A stretch of 64,000 nucleotides of DNA from Glycomyces sambucus (GTDB taxonomy: Bacteria > Actinomycetota > Actinomycetes > Mycobacteriales > Micromonosporaceae): positions 1,013,443 through 1,077,442 of the forward strand of contig NZ_FNGF01000001.1 of the NCBI RefSeq assembly GCF_900102815.1. The letters are read 5' to 3'. The notes under the pieces are model-generated. The model was not told the DNA's origin and searched no databases. It was given only the letters and a program-made list of their open reading frames with translations. Both the position numbers and the translations under genes were made by a program. Below, piece by piece: positions 16,952 through 24,843 of the stretch; the first letter of the stretch is position 1; every line of letters begins with the position of its first letter.

Positions 16952-18061
16952 ATGAACCGCAAACTCCTGGCGCTGGCGGCGGCCGGCGCCTTTCTCCTGG
17001 CCCTCGTGGCCGTCCCGGCGCCCGCGTCGGCGGCGTCGCTCGGGTGCACGCGGACGGGCGCGTACACCGTGTGCCGCACCGATCCCGGGGGCAGGGCCCA
17101 GGACGACGCGATCGTCGACGAGCTCGTGCGGCAGATCGACGCGACGGGGAAGGGCGACACGGTGCGGGCGGCCGTGTACCAGTGGTCGCTGAACAAGCCG
17201 GTGGGGCCGCTGGCGCAGGCGATGGTGGACGCCAAGAAGCGCGGCGCCGACGTGCGGGCCGTCGTGGGGCAGCTCAACTCCAGCCCCTCGGCCAACGATC
17301 CGGTCATCGACAAGTTCAAGGCCGCCGGGATCCCGGTGAAGCAGTGCAAGGGCGGGTGCCTGCCGAACGCGAACGGGACCCGGCAGGGACCCGACCACAA
17401 CCGGTTCTTCCTCATCGAGAAGGACGGCGTGCCGACGGTGCTGGTGACGAGCCTGAGCTTCGTGCGCTCGCACACCACGCAGGCGAACAACATGCTCGGC
17501 GTCCACGGCGACCGGGGCCTGTACGACTTCTACACGGGGTTCTGGAGCCGCCTCTACGCCGGGAGCTGGAACGGGTGGACCGACAAGGACAAGGCGACCA
17601 CGAGCGACCTCGGCCGCGCGTGGGTGTTCCCGCGCGGGCCCGACCCGGTGGCCGAGCAGCTCGGCGAGATCACGAAGTGCGGTGCGGGCGACCGGGTCCT
17701 GGTGGGGCACGCGAACTTCCAGTCGAACCGGCCCGAGGTGCGCGCGCAGCTCGACCGGATCCAGGGCCTGGGCTGCCAGGTGCGGGTCGTGGTCCTCGAC
17801 GCGGAGACGAGCAGCCCGGGGTGGATCGAGGACAAGCTCGGGGGGTCGAACGTGCGGGTGCACGACGCGCACCGCAACAAGTTCATCGTCGCGGAGGCGT
17901 ACTTCGGGGCCACCCACCGCGCGGTGGTGTGGACCGGGACGCACAACCTCCAGGGCAACGCGATGAAGCACGCCGACGACAACCTGCTGCGGGTGGCGAA
18001 CCAGGACGTGGCGGACCTGTACGCGGACTTCTTCCAGCGCCTGTGGCAGGGGGGCCGGTGA
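16952..18061 (+). CDS. secreted phospholipase D-like protein with altered HKD motifs
   Basis: A 369-residue exported protein: ATG 16952, then a signal peptide ending near residue 29 (VPAPASAAS). Two PLD-like halves follow. The first active-site motif reads HNRFFLIE where HxKxxxxD is normal, so Lys is replaced by Arg. The second reads HRNKFIVAE, with one residue too many between His and Lys. The downstream asparagine motifs are partly kept (TGTHNLQGN). The fold is clear, but full phospholipase activity is uncertain; it could act on another phosphodiester or be inactive. Its stop codon is followed by four tandem repeats and a strong terminator. Confidence 0.75.
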   Translation: MNRKLLALAAAGAFLLALVAVPAPASAASLGCTRTGAYTVCRTDPGGRAQDDAIVDELVRQIDATGKGDTVRAAVYQWSLNKPVGPLAQAMVDAKKRGADVRAVVGQLNSSPSANDPVIDKFKAAGIPVKQCKGGCLPNANGTRQGPDHNRFFLIEKDGVPTVLVTSLSFVRSHTTQANNMLGVHGDRGLYDFYTGFWSRLYAGSWNGWTDKDKATTSDLGRAWVFPRGPDPVAEQLGEITKCGAGDRVLVGHANFQSNRPEVRAQLDRIQGLGCQVRVVVLDAETSSPGWIEDKLGGSNVRVHDAHRNKFIVAEAYFGATHRAVVWTGTHNLQGNAMKHADDNLLRVANQDVADLYADFFQRLWQGGR

Positions 18062-18067
18062 CACCGG

Positions 18068-18134
18068 GGCCGTGGTGGGATCAGGCCGCGGTAGAACCAA
18101 GGCCGCGTTAGGACCAGGGCCGCGATACGACGAG
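18068..18134. repeat. four degenerate 16-17-nt tandem repeats after the PLD gene
   Basis: Units GGCCGTGGTGGGATCA (18068), GGCCGCGGTAGAACCAA (18084), GGCCGCGTTAGGACCAG (18101) and GGCCGCGATACGACGAG (18118) follow each other without spacers. The first starts 6 nt past the stop codon and the last runs into the terminator stem. Only the GGCCGCG head is constant; the rest has drifted. Confidence 0.75.
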
Positions 18135-18166
18135 GGCGGGGAGGGGCGATGCGCCCCTCCCCGCCC
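18134..18166. terminator. bidirectional terminator between the PLD gene and the sugar permease
   Basis: A perfect 15-bp stem, GGGCGGGGAGGGGCG with its complement, around an ATG loop, in the convergent gap between stops at 18061 and 18178. Confidence 0.85.
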
Positions 18167-18177
18167 CTCGGCGGACG

Positions 18178-19125
18178 TCAGCCCTTGACCGAGCCCGCCA
18201 GCAGCCCGCGCACGAAGTAGCGCTGGAGCAGCAGGAACACGACCAGGGGCACGACGATGGCGATGAAGGCCGCGGCCGGGAGCCGCGTCCAGCCGAAGCC
18301 CCACGTGCCGGCCATGTCGCCGAGGACGGCGGTCAGCGGCCGGGTGGCCTCGCCGGGCGCGAACGTGCGGCCCACGAGGAAGTCGTTCCACACCCACAGG
18401 AACTGGAAGATCGCGATCGACGCGATCGCCGGCGTCACCAACGGCAGCACGACCTTGCGGAAGATCTGCGAGTGGCTGGCGCCGTCGATGCGGGCGGCCT
18501 CCATGACGTCGCCCGGGAGCTCGCGCATGAAGTTGTGCAGCAGGAAGATCGCCAGCGGCAGGCCGAAGATCGAGTGGGCGATCCACACCTGGATCAGGGT
18601 GTTCACCCCTTCGAGGTCCCAGGCCGGGATGATCGTCATCCCGCCGATGTGCAGCCCCGAGCTGAAGATCGACAGCAGCGGGATGAGCGCCATCTGGAGC
18701 GGCACCACCTGGAGGGCGAAGATGCCCACGTACAGGAGGTTGCGGCCGCGGAACTTGATCCACGACAGCGCGTAGGCGGCCATCGCGGCGAACGCGACGG
18801 GGACGACCACGCCCGGGATGGTGATGACGACGGTGTTGATCAGGTTGATGATCAGCCCGCCGCCCTGGGAGTCCGAGTAGAGGACGTAGTTGTAGTTGTA
18901 GAGCGAGACCGAGCCCGGGTCGGCGAAGAAGTTCCACCAGCCGGTGGTGCGGATGTCCTCGTCGGGCCGGAGCGAGGAGACGAACAGCCCCAGCGTCGGG
19001 ATCGTCCACAGTGCTGCGATGACGATCGCGACGACGCTGGCGGCGCGGCTGGAGAGCACGCGCCGCAGCCGCTCGCCGCGGGTCTCGCCGATGCGGGCGG
19101 CCTGGTCGGCAGTGCGGGTGCTCAT
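18178..19125 (-). CDS. sugar ABC transporter permease, MalG/AglG type
   Basis: A 315-residue inner-membrane permease of the CUT1 class with about six helices. The ATPase-contact loop is EAARIDGASHSQIFRKVVLPL-like (EAA motif near residue 215). The stretch LQVVPLQMALIPLL resembles AglG of alpha-glucoside importers. The ATG at 19125 overlaps the upstream permease stop by four bases. It is the last gene of the minus-strand importer operon (binding protein, two permeases). The operon has no ATPase gene, so it must share one encoded elsewhere. Confidence 0.9.
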   Translation of the reverse strand: MSTRTADQAARIGETRGERLRRVLSSRAASVVAIVIAALWTIPTLGLFVSSLRPDEDIRTTGWWNFFADPGSVSLYNYNYVLYSDSQGGGLIINLINTVVITIPGVVVPVAFAAMAAYALSWIKFRGRNLLYVGIFALQVVPLQMALIPLLSIFSSGLHIGGMTIIPAWDLEGVNTLIQVWIAHSIFGLPLAIFLLHNFMRELPGDVMEAARIDGASHSQIFRKVVLPLVTPAIASIAIFQFLWVWNDFLVGRTFAPGEATRPLTAVLGDMAGTWGFGWTRLPAAAFIAIVVPLVVFLLLQRYFVRGLLAGSVKG

Positions 19126-20099
19126 CGGGTCTCCATTTCCTGGCGGCGCATGTTCCGCACCTGGTAGATGACGACGGGGACGACGAGCAGGAACAGCAGG
19201 ACGGCGAGGGTCGCGCCGCGGCCGCGCTCGAAGAGGCGGAACGCCTGCTCGACCATGTTGTGGGCGAGGACGTCGGTGCCGTGGTGGCCCTGGGTCATGG
19301 CGCGCACGATGTCGAACAGCTTCAGCGTGGCGATGAAGACCGTGACCGCGACGACGATGATCGCCGAGCGGATCGACGGCACGGTCACGTTCCAGAAGAT
19401 CTCCGACGGGCTGGCGCCGTCGATGCGGGCGGCCTCGACGATCTCGGTCGGCACGCCCTTGAGCGCGGCCGACAGGACCACCGTCGCGAAGCCGACCTCG
19501 ATCCACACGAGGACGACCATGAGCAGCAGGTTGTTCCACGGGGACTCGTTGAGCCAGTTGACCGGCGAGCCGCCGAGCCAGACCACGACCTGGTTGAGCA
19601 GGCCGATCTGCTCGCCGCCGGCGCCGTTGTACTGGTAGACGAACTTCCAGATGATGGAGGCGCCCACGAAGGAGATGCCCATCGGCAGGAAGACCAGCGC
19701 CTTGTAGACCTTCTCGCCGGCGCGGCCGTCGATGAGGACGGCGTAGACCAGGCCGAGGGCGGTCGACAGCAGCGGGACGATGACGATCCACATCGCGGTG
19801 TTGACGAGGATCTGGAGGGCGTCGGGGTCGGTGACGGCCCAGACGTAGTTGTCGAGTCCGACGAAGTTCTCGGACTTCGCGTCGTAGAACGACATCACGA
19901 CCGTGCGGACGGCCGGGTAGACGAGGCCGATGAGCAGGAAGAGCACGGCCGGGGCGAGGAAGACGAACGCGACCGCGCGGTTGCGGTCGCGTCGCGAGGC
20001 GAGTTCGGCGAGGCCGTAGAGGGCCAGGAGGACCGCCGCGAAGGCGACCAGCCCGACGGCGAGCAGGCCGAATCGGTCGAGGTAAGCGGAGATGTTCAC
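19122..20099 (-). CDS. sugar ABC transporter permease, MalF/AglF type
   Basis: A 325-residue permease beginning at GTG 20099. About eight hydrophobic segments, a large periplasmic loop after the first two, and an EAA loop with EAARIDGASPSEIFWNVTVP (near residue 230). The phrase FIATLKLFDIVRAMTQG is close to AglF-type permeases. It pairs with the MalG-type permease, with which it overlaps by four bases. A strong hairpin separates it from the binding-protein gene upstream. Confidence 0.9.
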   Translation of the reverse strand: MNISAYLDRFGLLAVGLVAFAAVLLALYGLAELASRRDRNRAVAFVFLAPAVLFLLIGLVYPAVRTVVMSFYDAKSENFVGLDNYVWAVTDPDALQILVNTAMWIVIVPLLSTALGLVYAVLIDGRAGEKVYKALVFLPMGISFVGASIIWKFVYQYNGAGGEQIGLLNQVVVWLGGSPVNWLNESPWNNLLLMVVLVWIEVGFATVVLSAALKGVPTEIVEAARIDGASPSEIFWNVTVPSIRSAIIVVAVTVFIATLKLFDIVRAMTQGHHGTDVLAHNMVEQAFRLFERGRGATLAVLLFLLVVPVVIYQVRNMRRQEMETR

Positions 20100-20131
20100 G
20101 TCGAGCGGCTCCAGTTGTGTCCGGGCAATGG

Positions 20132-20161
20132 GCCGAGCGGGGCCGGTGGGCCCCGCTCGGC
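20132..20161 (-). terminator. intercistronic hairpin between binding protein and permease genes
   Basis: A perfect 13-bp stem, GCCGAGCGGGGCC with GGCCCCGCTCGGC and a GGTG loop, inside the operon 25 nt past the binding-protein stop. In sugar ABC operons such hairpins let the binding protein be made in excess, by partial termination or by protecting the upstream mRNA from 3' decay. That role is inferred here. Confidence 0.7.
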
Positions 20162-20185
20162 TTCTCGTTCAGTCGCACGGGCCGC

Positions 20186-21517
20186 TTACGGCCAGGACGC
20201 CTCGATGTCGTCGGCCATCTGCTGCGAGGTCTTGTCGCCGTCGACCCACTGGATGATGCCGGTCCAGAAGGAGGACGCGCCGACCGCGCCGGGCATGAGG
20301 TCCGAGCCGTCGAAGCGGACGGTGACGGCCGGGTCGGTCAGGATCTCGGTCGCGAACTGGTTGATCGGCGTGGTGGCGTTCGCCGGGTCCACGCCCTGGC
20401 GGGCGGTGCTCCACGGGCCGGTCTGGAGACGGGCGTTGTGGTAGAGCTCGGAGGCCAGGAACTGGCGGAACGCCTCGGTGGCCTCGGAGTCGGAGAACGC
20501 GGCCACGAACTCGCCGCCGACGAGCATGGTGTTGTCGCCCTCGTTGGTCTCCGGAAAGCGGAACGCGAACACGTCCCCGTCCTCGGCGACGTTGGTGCCC
20601 GCGGGCCACATGGCGCCGTAGAAGGACGCCTGGCGCATGAACGCGCAGCCGCCGTCGATGATCGGGAAGCCGGCCTCCTGGAAGGCGGTGGCGCTGATCG
20701 TGTCGGTGCCGCCGTACACGTACTCCTCGTTCTGGAGCACCGAGCCGGCCTTGTCGATCGCGGCGACGATCTGCGGGTCGTTGAACGGGATCTCGTGGGT
20801 GACCCACTGGTCGTACAGGTCGGTGCTCTCGCGGAGGACGATGTCCTCGATCCAGTCGGTGCCCGGCCAGCCGGTGGCGCCGCCGGACTCGAAGCCGGCG
20901 CACCACGGGGTCACGCCGGACGCGGCGATCTCGTCGGACAGGGCGATGAGGTCGTCCCAGGTCGCGGGGACCTCGTAGCCGTTGTCGGCGAAGAAGGACG
21001 GCGAGTACCAGATGAAGGACTTCGCGTTCGAGGAGTGCGGCGAGGCGTACAGCGTGCCGTCGACGGTGCCGTAGTTGACCCAGTCCTCGGTCCAGCCCTC
21101 GGTGGTGAGCGCGGTGAGCTCCTCCGAGGCGGGGACCAGCGTGTCGGTGAAGTTGGACATGAGGCCGGGCTGCGGGAACAGCGCCACGTCGGGGGCGTTG
21201 CCGCCGTCGACGCGGACGGCCATGTCGGACTCGAACTCGCCGGTGCCCTCGTACTCGACGGTGGCGCCGGTGCAGGACTGGAAGTACTCCCAGGCCTCGG
21301 TCATCTCGTCGGCCTCGGCGTCGCGGATGGAGCCGAGGACGGTGACCGTCTCGCCCTCCAGGTCGCCGTACTGCTCGTAGTTGGCGCAGTCGGTGGCGTC
21401 GTCCGGGACGGCGCCCCGGTCGTTGTCCTCCTCCTCGGGCGCTCCGCACGCCGCCGCGGCGAGCGCGAGGACGCTGGCGGCAGCCGCTAGGCAGGAGATA
21501 CGTCGGGTCTTGCTCAT
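20186..21517 (-). CDS. sugar ABC transporter substrate-binding lipoprotein
   Basis: A 443-residue extracellular binding protein. ATG 21517 starts a lipoprotein signal peptide with lipobox LAAAACG (Cys near 24). The body has family-1 solute-binding features: NAPDVALFPQPG, WDDLIALSDEIAASG and GATGWPGTDWIEDIVL, as in AglE/alpha-glucoside-type proteins. It delivers sugar to the two downstream permeases. The divergent neighbour is a GH1 beta-glucosidase, so the cargo is probably a beta-glucoside such as cellobiose, though the protein's own resemblance is to AglE. LacI-type boxes lie in the shared upstream region. Confidence 0.88.
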   Translation of the reverse strand: MSKTRRISCLAAAASVLALAAAACGAPEEEDNDRGAVPDDATDCANYEQYGDLEGETVTVLGSIRDAEADEMTEAWEYFQSCTGATVEYEGTGEFESDMAVRVDGGNAPDVALFPQPGLMSNFTDTLVPASEELTALTTEGWTEDWVNYGTVDGTLYASPHSSNAKSFIWYSPSFFADNGYEVPATWDDLIALSDEIAASGVTPWCAGFESGGATGWPGTDWIEDIVLRESTDLYDQWVTHEIPFNDPQIVAAIDKAGSVLQNEEYVYGGTDTISATAFQEAGFPIIDGGCAFMRQASFYGAMWPAGTNVAEDGDVFAFRFPETNEGDNTMLVGGEFVAAFSDSEATEAFRQFLASELYHNARLQTGPWSTARQGVDPANATTPINQFATEILTDPAVTVRFDGSDLMPGAVGASSFWTGIIQWVDGDKTSQQMADDIEASWP

Positions 21518-21588
21518 CGGGGATTCCCTCTCTTCGCAGGTGTTCCGTGCGCCCGGCGAGTCCGACTGCCTCCCTGTCCCGACCCGAA

Positions 21589-21603
21589 TGGGAAGCGCTC
21601 TCA
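21589..21603. promoter_or_regulatory. LacI/CebR-like operator, importer side
   Basis: TGGGAAGCGCTCTCA keeps the AGCGCT core of LacI-family sugar operators and matches the cellobiose box TGGGAGCGCTCCCA apart from one extra A and one change. It lies 72 nt before the binding-protein start. Confidence 0.45.
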
Positions 21604-21747
21604 CTACTTCCACCCCAGGTAGGGACTGCCTCACCCGCCGTTGGGGCGACGCTGGCAATGGTGCTCTGGGTAACACTGATTGTCAAGTGTGCATTGCCGA
21701 ATCGTTACCGGGTGCGATTGGATCGATATCTGTCCGCACCCGGTCGA

Positions 21748-21761
21748 TGGGAGCGATACCA
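21748..21761. promoter_or_regulatory. LacI/CebR-like operator, GH1 side
   Basis: TGGGAGCGATACCA matches 12 of 14 positions of the actinobacterial CebR box TGGGAGCGCTCCCA, 86 nt upstream of the beta-glucosidase start. In Streptomyces, CebR represses cellobiose import and beta-glucosidase genes until cellobiose is present. Confidence 0.5.
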
Positions 21762-21847
21762 ATGACGTATCATTCCACCGCCCGGCAACTCGTTTCCATC
21801 CGCGCCGCGCCCCCACCCGGCTGCGCGGCGGAGAAAGGTGCCATCCG

Positions 21848-23194
21848 ATGACGCAGCTGACCTTCCCCGAGGGCTTCCTGTGGGGTTCCGCGACCGCCTC
21901 GTACCAGATCGAGGGCGCGGTGAACGAGGACGGCCGGGGCCCGTCCATCTGGGACACGTTCGCCGCCACGCCGGGCAAGACCTGGCGCGGCCAGTCCGGG
22001 GCCGTGGCCTGCGACCACTACCACCGGCTCGACGAGGACGTGGCGCTCATGGCCTCGCTCGGCGTCGACACCTACCGCTTCTCGATCGCGTGGCCGCGCA
22101 TCCAGCCCGACGGCTCGGGCCCGGCCAACCCCGCCGGCCTCGACTTCTACGACCGCCTCGTGGACAAGCTCGTCGCGGCCGGGATCAAGCCGATGCCGAC
22201 GCTGTACCACTGGGACCTGCCGCAGTCGCTGGAGGACCGCGGCGGCTGGCCCGCGCGCGACACCGCCGAGCGCTTCGGCGAGTACGCCGCGATCGTCGGC
22301 GCGCGCCTGTCCGACCGCGTCCACACCTGGTGGACCCTGAACGAGCCGTGGTGCGCCGCGTACCTGGGCTACGGCAACGGGCACCACGCGCCGGGCCGCA
22401 CCGAGCCCGCCGCCGCGCTCGCGGCCGTGCACCACCTCAACCTCGGCCACGGCCTCGCCGTGCAGGCGCTGCGCGCCGCCGGGGCCGACCAGGTCTCGAT
22501 CGTGCTCAACCCGACCCAGTGCCGCGGCGACGAGGAGGCCGTGCGGATCGTCGACGGCATCGCCAACCGCGTGTTCTTCGACCCGATCCTGCGCGGCGAG
22601 TACCCCGCGGACGTGGTCGCGCGGACCCAGGGCCACACCGACTGGTCCTTCGTCCAGGACGGCGACCTCGCCCAGATCAACCAGCCGATCGACCTGCTCG
22701 GCGTCAACTACTACAGCCCGTCCTGGTTCCGGATGAACCCCGACGAGCCCGAGAGCCCGGTCGGCCCCGGGACCGTGGGCGTCGAGGGCTGGACCCCCGA
22801 GGGCCTGGAGTTCACCGACATGGGCTGGGCGATCGACGCGACCGGCCTGACCGACCTGCTGGTGCGCATCCACAAGGACTACGGCGTGGCCACGATGGTC
22901 ACCGAGAACGGCGCGGCCTACCCGACCGGGCCGGGCCCGGACGGCGAGGTCGACGACGTCGAGCGCGTGGCCTACCTGCGCTCGCACATCGCCGCCGTCC
23001 ACGACGCGATCGAGGCCGGCGCCGACGTGCGCGGCTACACCGCCTGGTCCCTCATGGACAACTTCGAGTGGGCCTTCGGCTACGACAAGCGGTTCGGCAT
23101 CGTCCACGTCGACTACACCACTCAGCAGCGCACGCCCAAGGCGAGCGCGAAGTTCTACTCGCGGGTCATCGGCGCCAACGGCCTCGACCGCTAG
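21848..23194 (+). CDS. GH1 beta-glucosidase
   Basis: A 448-residue glycoside hydrolase family 1 enzyme. The acid/base is E166 in TLNEPW and the nucleophile E353 in VTENGAAY. The N-terminal [18 protein letters not shown] is the family signature, and WSLMDNFEW near the end supplies sugar-binding residues. There is no signal peptide, so it works in the cytosol on imported beta-glucosides. A GGAGAAAGG ribosome site precedes ATG 21848. It is divergent from the ABC importer and abuts the thiE-like gene tail to tail with no gap. Confidence 0.95.
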   Translation: MTQLTFPEGFLWGSATASYQIEGAVNEDGRGPSIWDTFAATPGKTWRGQSGAVACDHYHRLDEDVALMASLGVDTYRFSIAWPRIQPDGSGPANPAGLDFYDRLVDKLVAAGIKPMPTLYHWDLPQSLEDRGGWPARDTAERFGEYAAIVGARLSDRVHTWWTLNEPWCAAYLGYGNGHHAPGRTEPAAALAAVHHLNLGHGLAVQALRAAGADQVSIVLNPTQCRGDEEAVRIVDGIANRVFFDPILRGEYPADVVARTQGHTDWSFVQDGDLAQINQPIDLLGVNYYSPSWFRMNPDEPESPVGPGTVGVEGWTPEGLEFTDMGWAIDATGLTDLLVRIHKDYGVATMVTENGAAYPTGPGPDGEVDDVERVAYLRSHIAAVHDAIEAGADVRGYTAWSLMDNFEWAFGYDKRFGIVHVDYTTQQRTPKASAKFYSRVIGANGLDR

Positions 23195-23764
23195 TCACAC
23201 CAAGGCGCCCCGGAGCGCGCGGATCTCGTGCTCCGGGTCGCCGGCGCGCATGACCGCGCCCATGACCGCGACCCCCGCCGCCCCCGCCTCCCGGGCGGCG
23301 AGGGCCCGCTCGGGGCCGGTCACGCCGCCGAGCGCGTACACCGGGACCGGGGTCGCCGCGCAGACGTCGGCGAGCGCGGCGGTCCCGATCGCCGGGCCGT
23401 GGCCGGGTTTGGAGTCGGTGGGCCACACCGGCGAGTAGGTGCAGTAGTCCAGGCCGGGGTCGATCGCCTCGCCGGCGTGGACGGAGCGGCCCACGAGCAC
23501 GGGCCTGGGGTCGGGCACCGCGCGGTGCGCGGACAGGTGCGCCGCGGCGACGGGCCCCTCGGGGTCGGCGACGATGAGCACGCCCCCGGCCTCGGCCATG
23601 AGCAGGCCGACCTCCGACGCGAGCCGGTGCCGCTCCTCCCAAGGAAGGTCCTTGTCGCGCAGGACGAGTGCGAACGGTCCGCCGCGGAGCGCGAGCGCGA
23701 CCTGCTCGGCCAGCGGGCGCGGGCACCCGTGCCGGTCGGTGACGACGATGAGCCGGTGCTGCAT
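23195..23764 (-). CDS. thiamine phosphate synthase (ThiE/TenI family) protein
   Basis: A 189-residue TIM-barrel protein. It has the pyrophosphate-contact regions RDKDLPWEERH, HLSAHRAVP and VYALGGVTGPER typical of ThiE/TenI proteins. ThiE joins the pyrimidine and thiazole halves of thiamine; TenI helps aromatise the thiazole. The usual ThiE stretch GNRVQLR is replaced by FALVLRDKD, and it stands alone with no other thi gene nearby, so assignment between ThiE and TenI is open. I see no TPP riboswitch in the 160 nt upstream. Its stop touches that of the GH1 gene. Confidence 0.75.
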   Translation of the reverse strand: MQHRLIVVTDRHGCPRPLAEQVALALRGGPFALVLRDKDLPWEERHRLASEVGLLMAEAGGVLIVADPEGPVAAAHLSAHRAVPDPRPVLVGRSVHAGEAIDPGLDYCTYSPVWPTDSKPGHGPAIGTAALADVCAATPVPVYALGGVTGPERALAAREAGAAGVAVMGAVMRAGDPEHEIRALRGALV

Positions 23765-23924
23765 CCCCCGTACCTTACGCCCCGAACGGGAGTGGTCCGG
23801 AGTTCCCGGTGTGTTCTGAGGTGGTTCGCGCCCGACTCGCCAGTGCTGCGCCGGTTTAACGCTTCTGTATCGGTCCATGAGCCGAACTTGCGTAATTCAC
23901 GACACAGGTGCGAAACTTCAGGGG

Positions 23925-24707
23925 ATGAACATCGGCGATCAAATCAACGTGCTGCGGACCGAAGGGGAGCGGATCGCTGTCGCTGGTGGGGAACTCGCAT
24001 TGAACGCGCTCGTGCCCACCTGCCCGGGCTGGATCGTCAAGGACCTCTTGACCCATATCGGGACCGTCCATCGCTGGGCGGCGGCGATCGTGGGCGGAGC
24101 CCTGCCCTACGATCCCCGCAAGCAGGACTTCCAGCGGATCGTGGGGCCCACGCCCCATGACGACCTGCTGGTCGACTGGGTCAGGGAGGGACTCCTCCGG
24201 CTCGCCGCCGTCCTGGAGTCCGCGCCCGACGACCTCCAGTGCTGGCAGGTGTTCCCCGCCCAGTCCTCACGCCGCTTCTGGGTCCGCAGACAGGCCCACG
24301 AAACCACCATTCACCGCGTCGACGCCGAACAGGCGCGAGGCGACGAGATATCACCGGTCGGACGCGACTTCGCGGCCGACGGCATCGACGAGCTGCTGCT
24401 GGGGTTCCACGGCCGCCCGTCGAGCAGGGTGCGGGCACTGCGGCCGTCAGTGCTCCACATCCACGCCACCGATCTGCCGCCGGGACGCGGCGACTGGTAC
24501 GTGCACCCCACCGACACGGGCCCGCTCGTGACGTTCAGCGAGGTCGAATCCCCGCACTGCGTCATCGAGGGCCCGGTGGAGCTGCTGTACCTGGCGCTGT
24601 GGAACCGGCTGCCGTTCGACGACCTCGCCGTTCACGGAGACCCGGCACTGCTCCACTTGTGGCGCAATTACTCCGCGGTCCGGTGGGTCGATCCAGTAGA
24701 CGTGTGA
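23925..24707 (+). CDS. mycothiol-dependent maleylpyruvate isomerase-family protein
   Basis: A 260-residue protein starting at ATG 23925 after GGGG. The N-terminal DinB-like four-helix domain carries the metal-binding residues (LTHIGTVHRWAA and RRQAHETTIHRVDAE), and residues about 160-260 are the C-terminal MDMPI domain. These actinobacterial enzymes use mycothiol as a cofactor in isomerisation or detoxification; most have no known substrate. It appears to be a single gene. Codon use is less GC-rich here than in neighbours. Confidence 0.82.
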   Translation: MNIGDQINVLRTEGERIAVAGGELALNALVPTCPGWIVKDLLTHIGTVHRWAAAIVGGALPYDPRKQDFQRIVGPTPHDDLLVDWVREGLLRLAAVLESAPDDLQCWQVFPAQSSRRFWVRRQAHETTIHRVDAEQARGDEISPVGRDFAADGIDELLLGFHGRPSSRVRALRPSVLHIHATDLPPGRGDWYVHPTDTGPLVTFSEVESPHCVIEGPVELLYLALWNRLPFDDLAVHGDPALLHLWRNYSAVRWVDPVDV

Positions 24708-24784
24708 CACGACGGACAGCGACTGGAGCGCTACAGAGGAAATTCGCAGGTGATCGGACCCGTTTGGCGGTTAATGTCCGCTGT

Positions 24785-24821
24785 GGCCGCTCGGGGCGCG
24801 CTGCTGCGCGCCCGGGCGGCC
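24785..24821. terminator. imperfect GC hairpin before the yibE/F gene
   Basis: GGCCGC-CGGG-GCGCGC pairs with GCGCGC-CCG-GCGGCC with small bulges and a TGCT loop. It lies 78 nt past the stop at 24707 and 23 nt before the next start, so it could end the upstream unit or act as a leader hairpin of the next. Confidence 0.45.
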
Positions 24822-24843
24822 GGGGGACCGTAAGCTCACCGAC

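Larger units (their letters stand above)
21518..21847. promoter_or_regulatory. divergent control region of the sugar importer and GH1 gene
   Basis: This 330-nt gene-free region separates the two divergent sugar genes. A minus-strand -35 TTGACA (21681-21686) with a weak CACCAT -10 17 nt away (21658-21663) could drive the importer. Two LacI/CebR-like boxes are listed separately. The region around 21661-21735 is much less GC-rich than its flanks, as expected of promoters. No regulator gene is adjacent. Confidence 0.5.

Noticed and set aside
23765..23924. TPP riboswitch before the thiE-like gene, and FMN riboswitch before ribF
   Set aside because: The conserved CUGAGA-type and FMN-element sequences are absent from both upstream regions.
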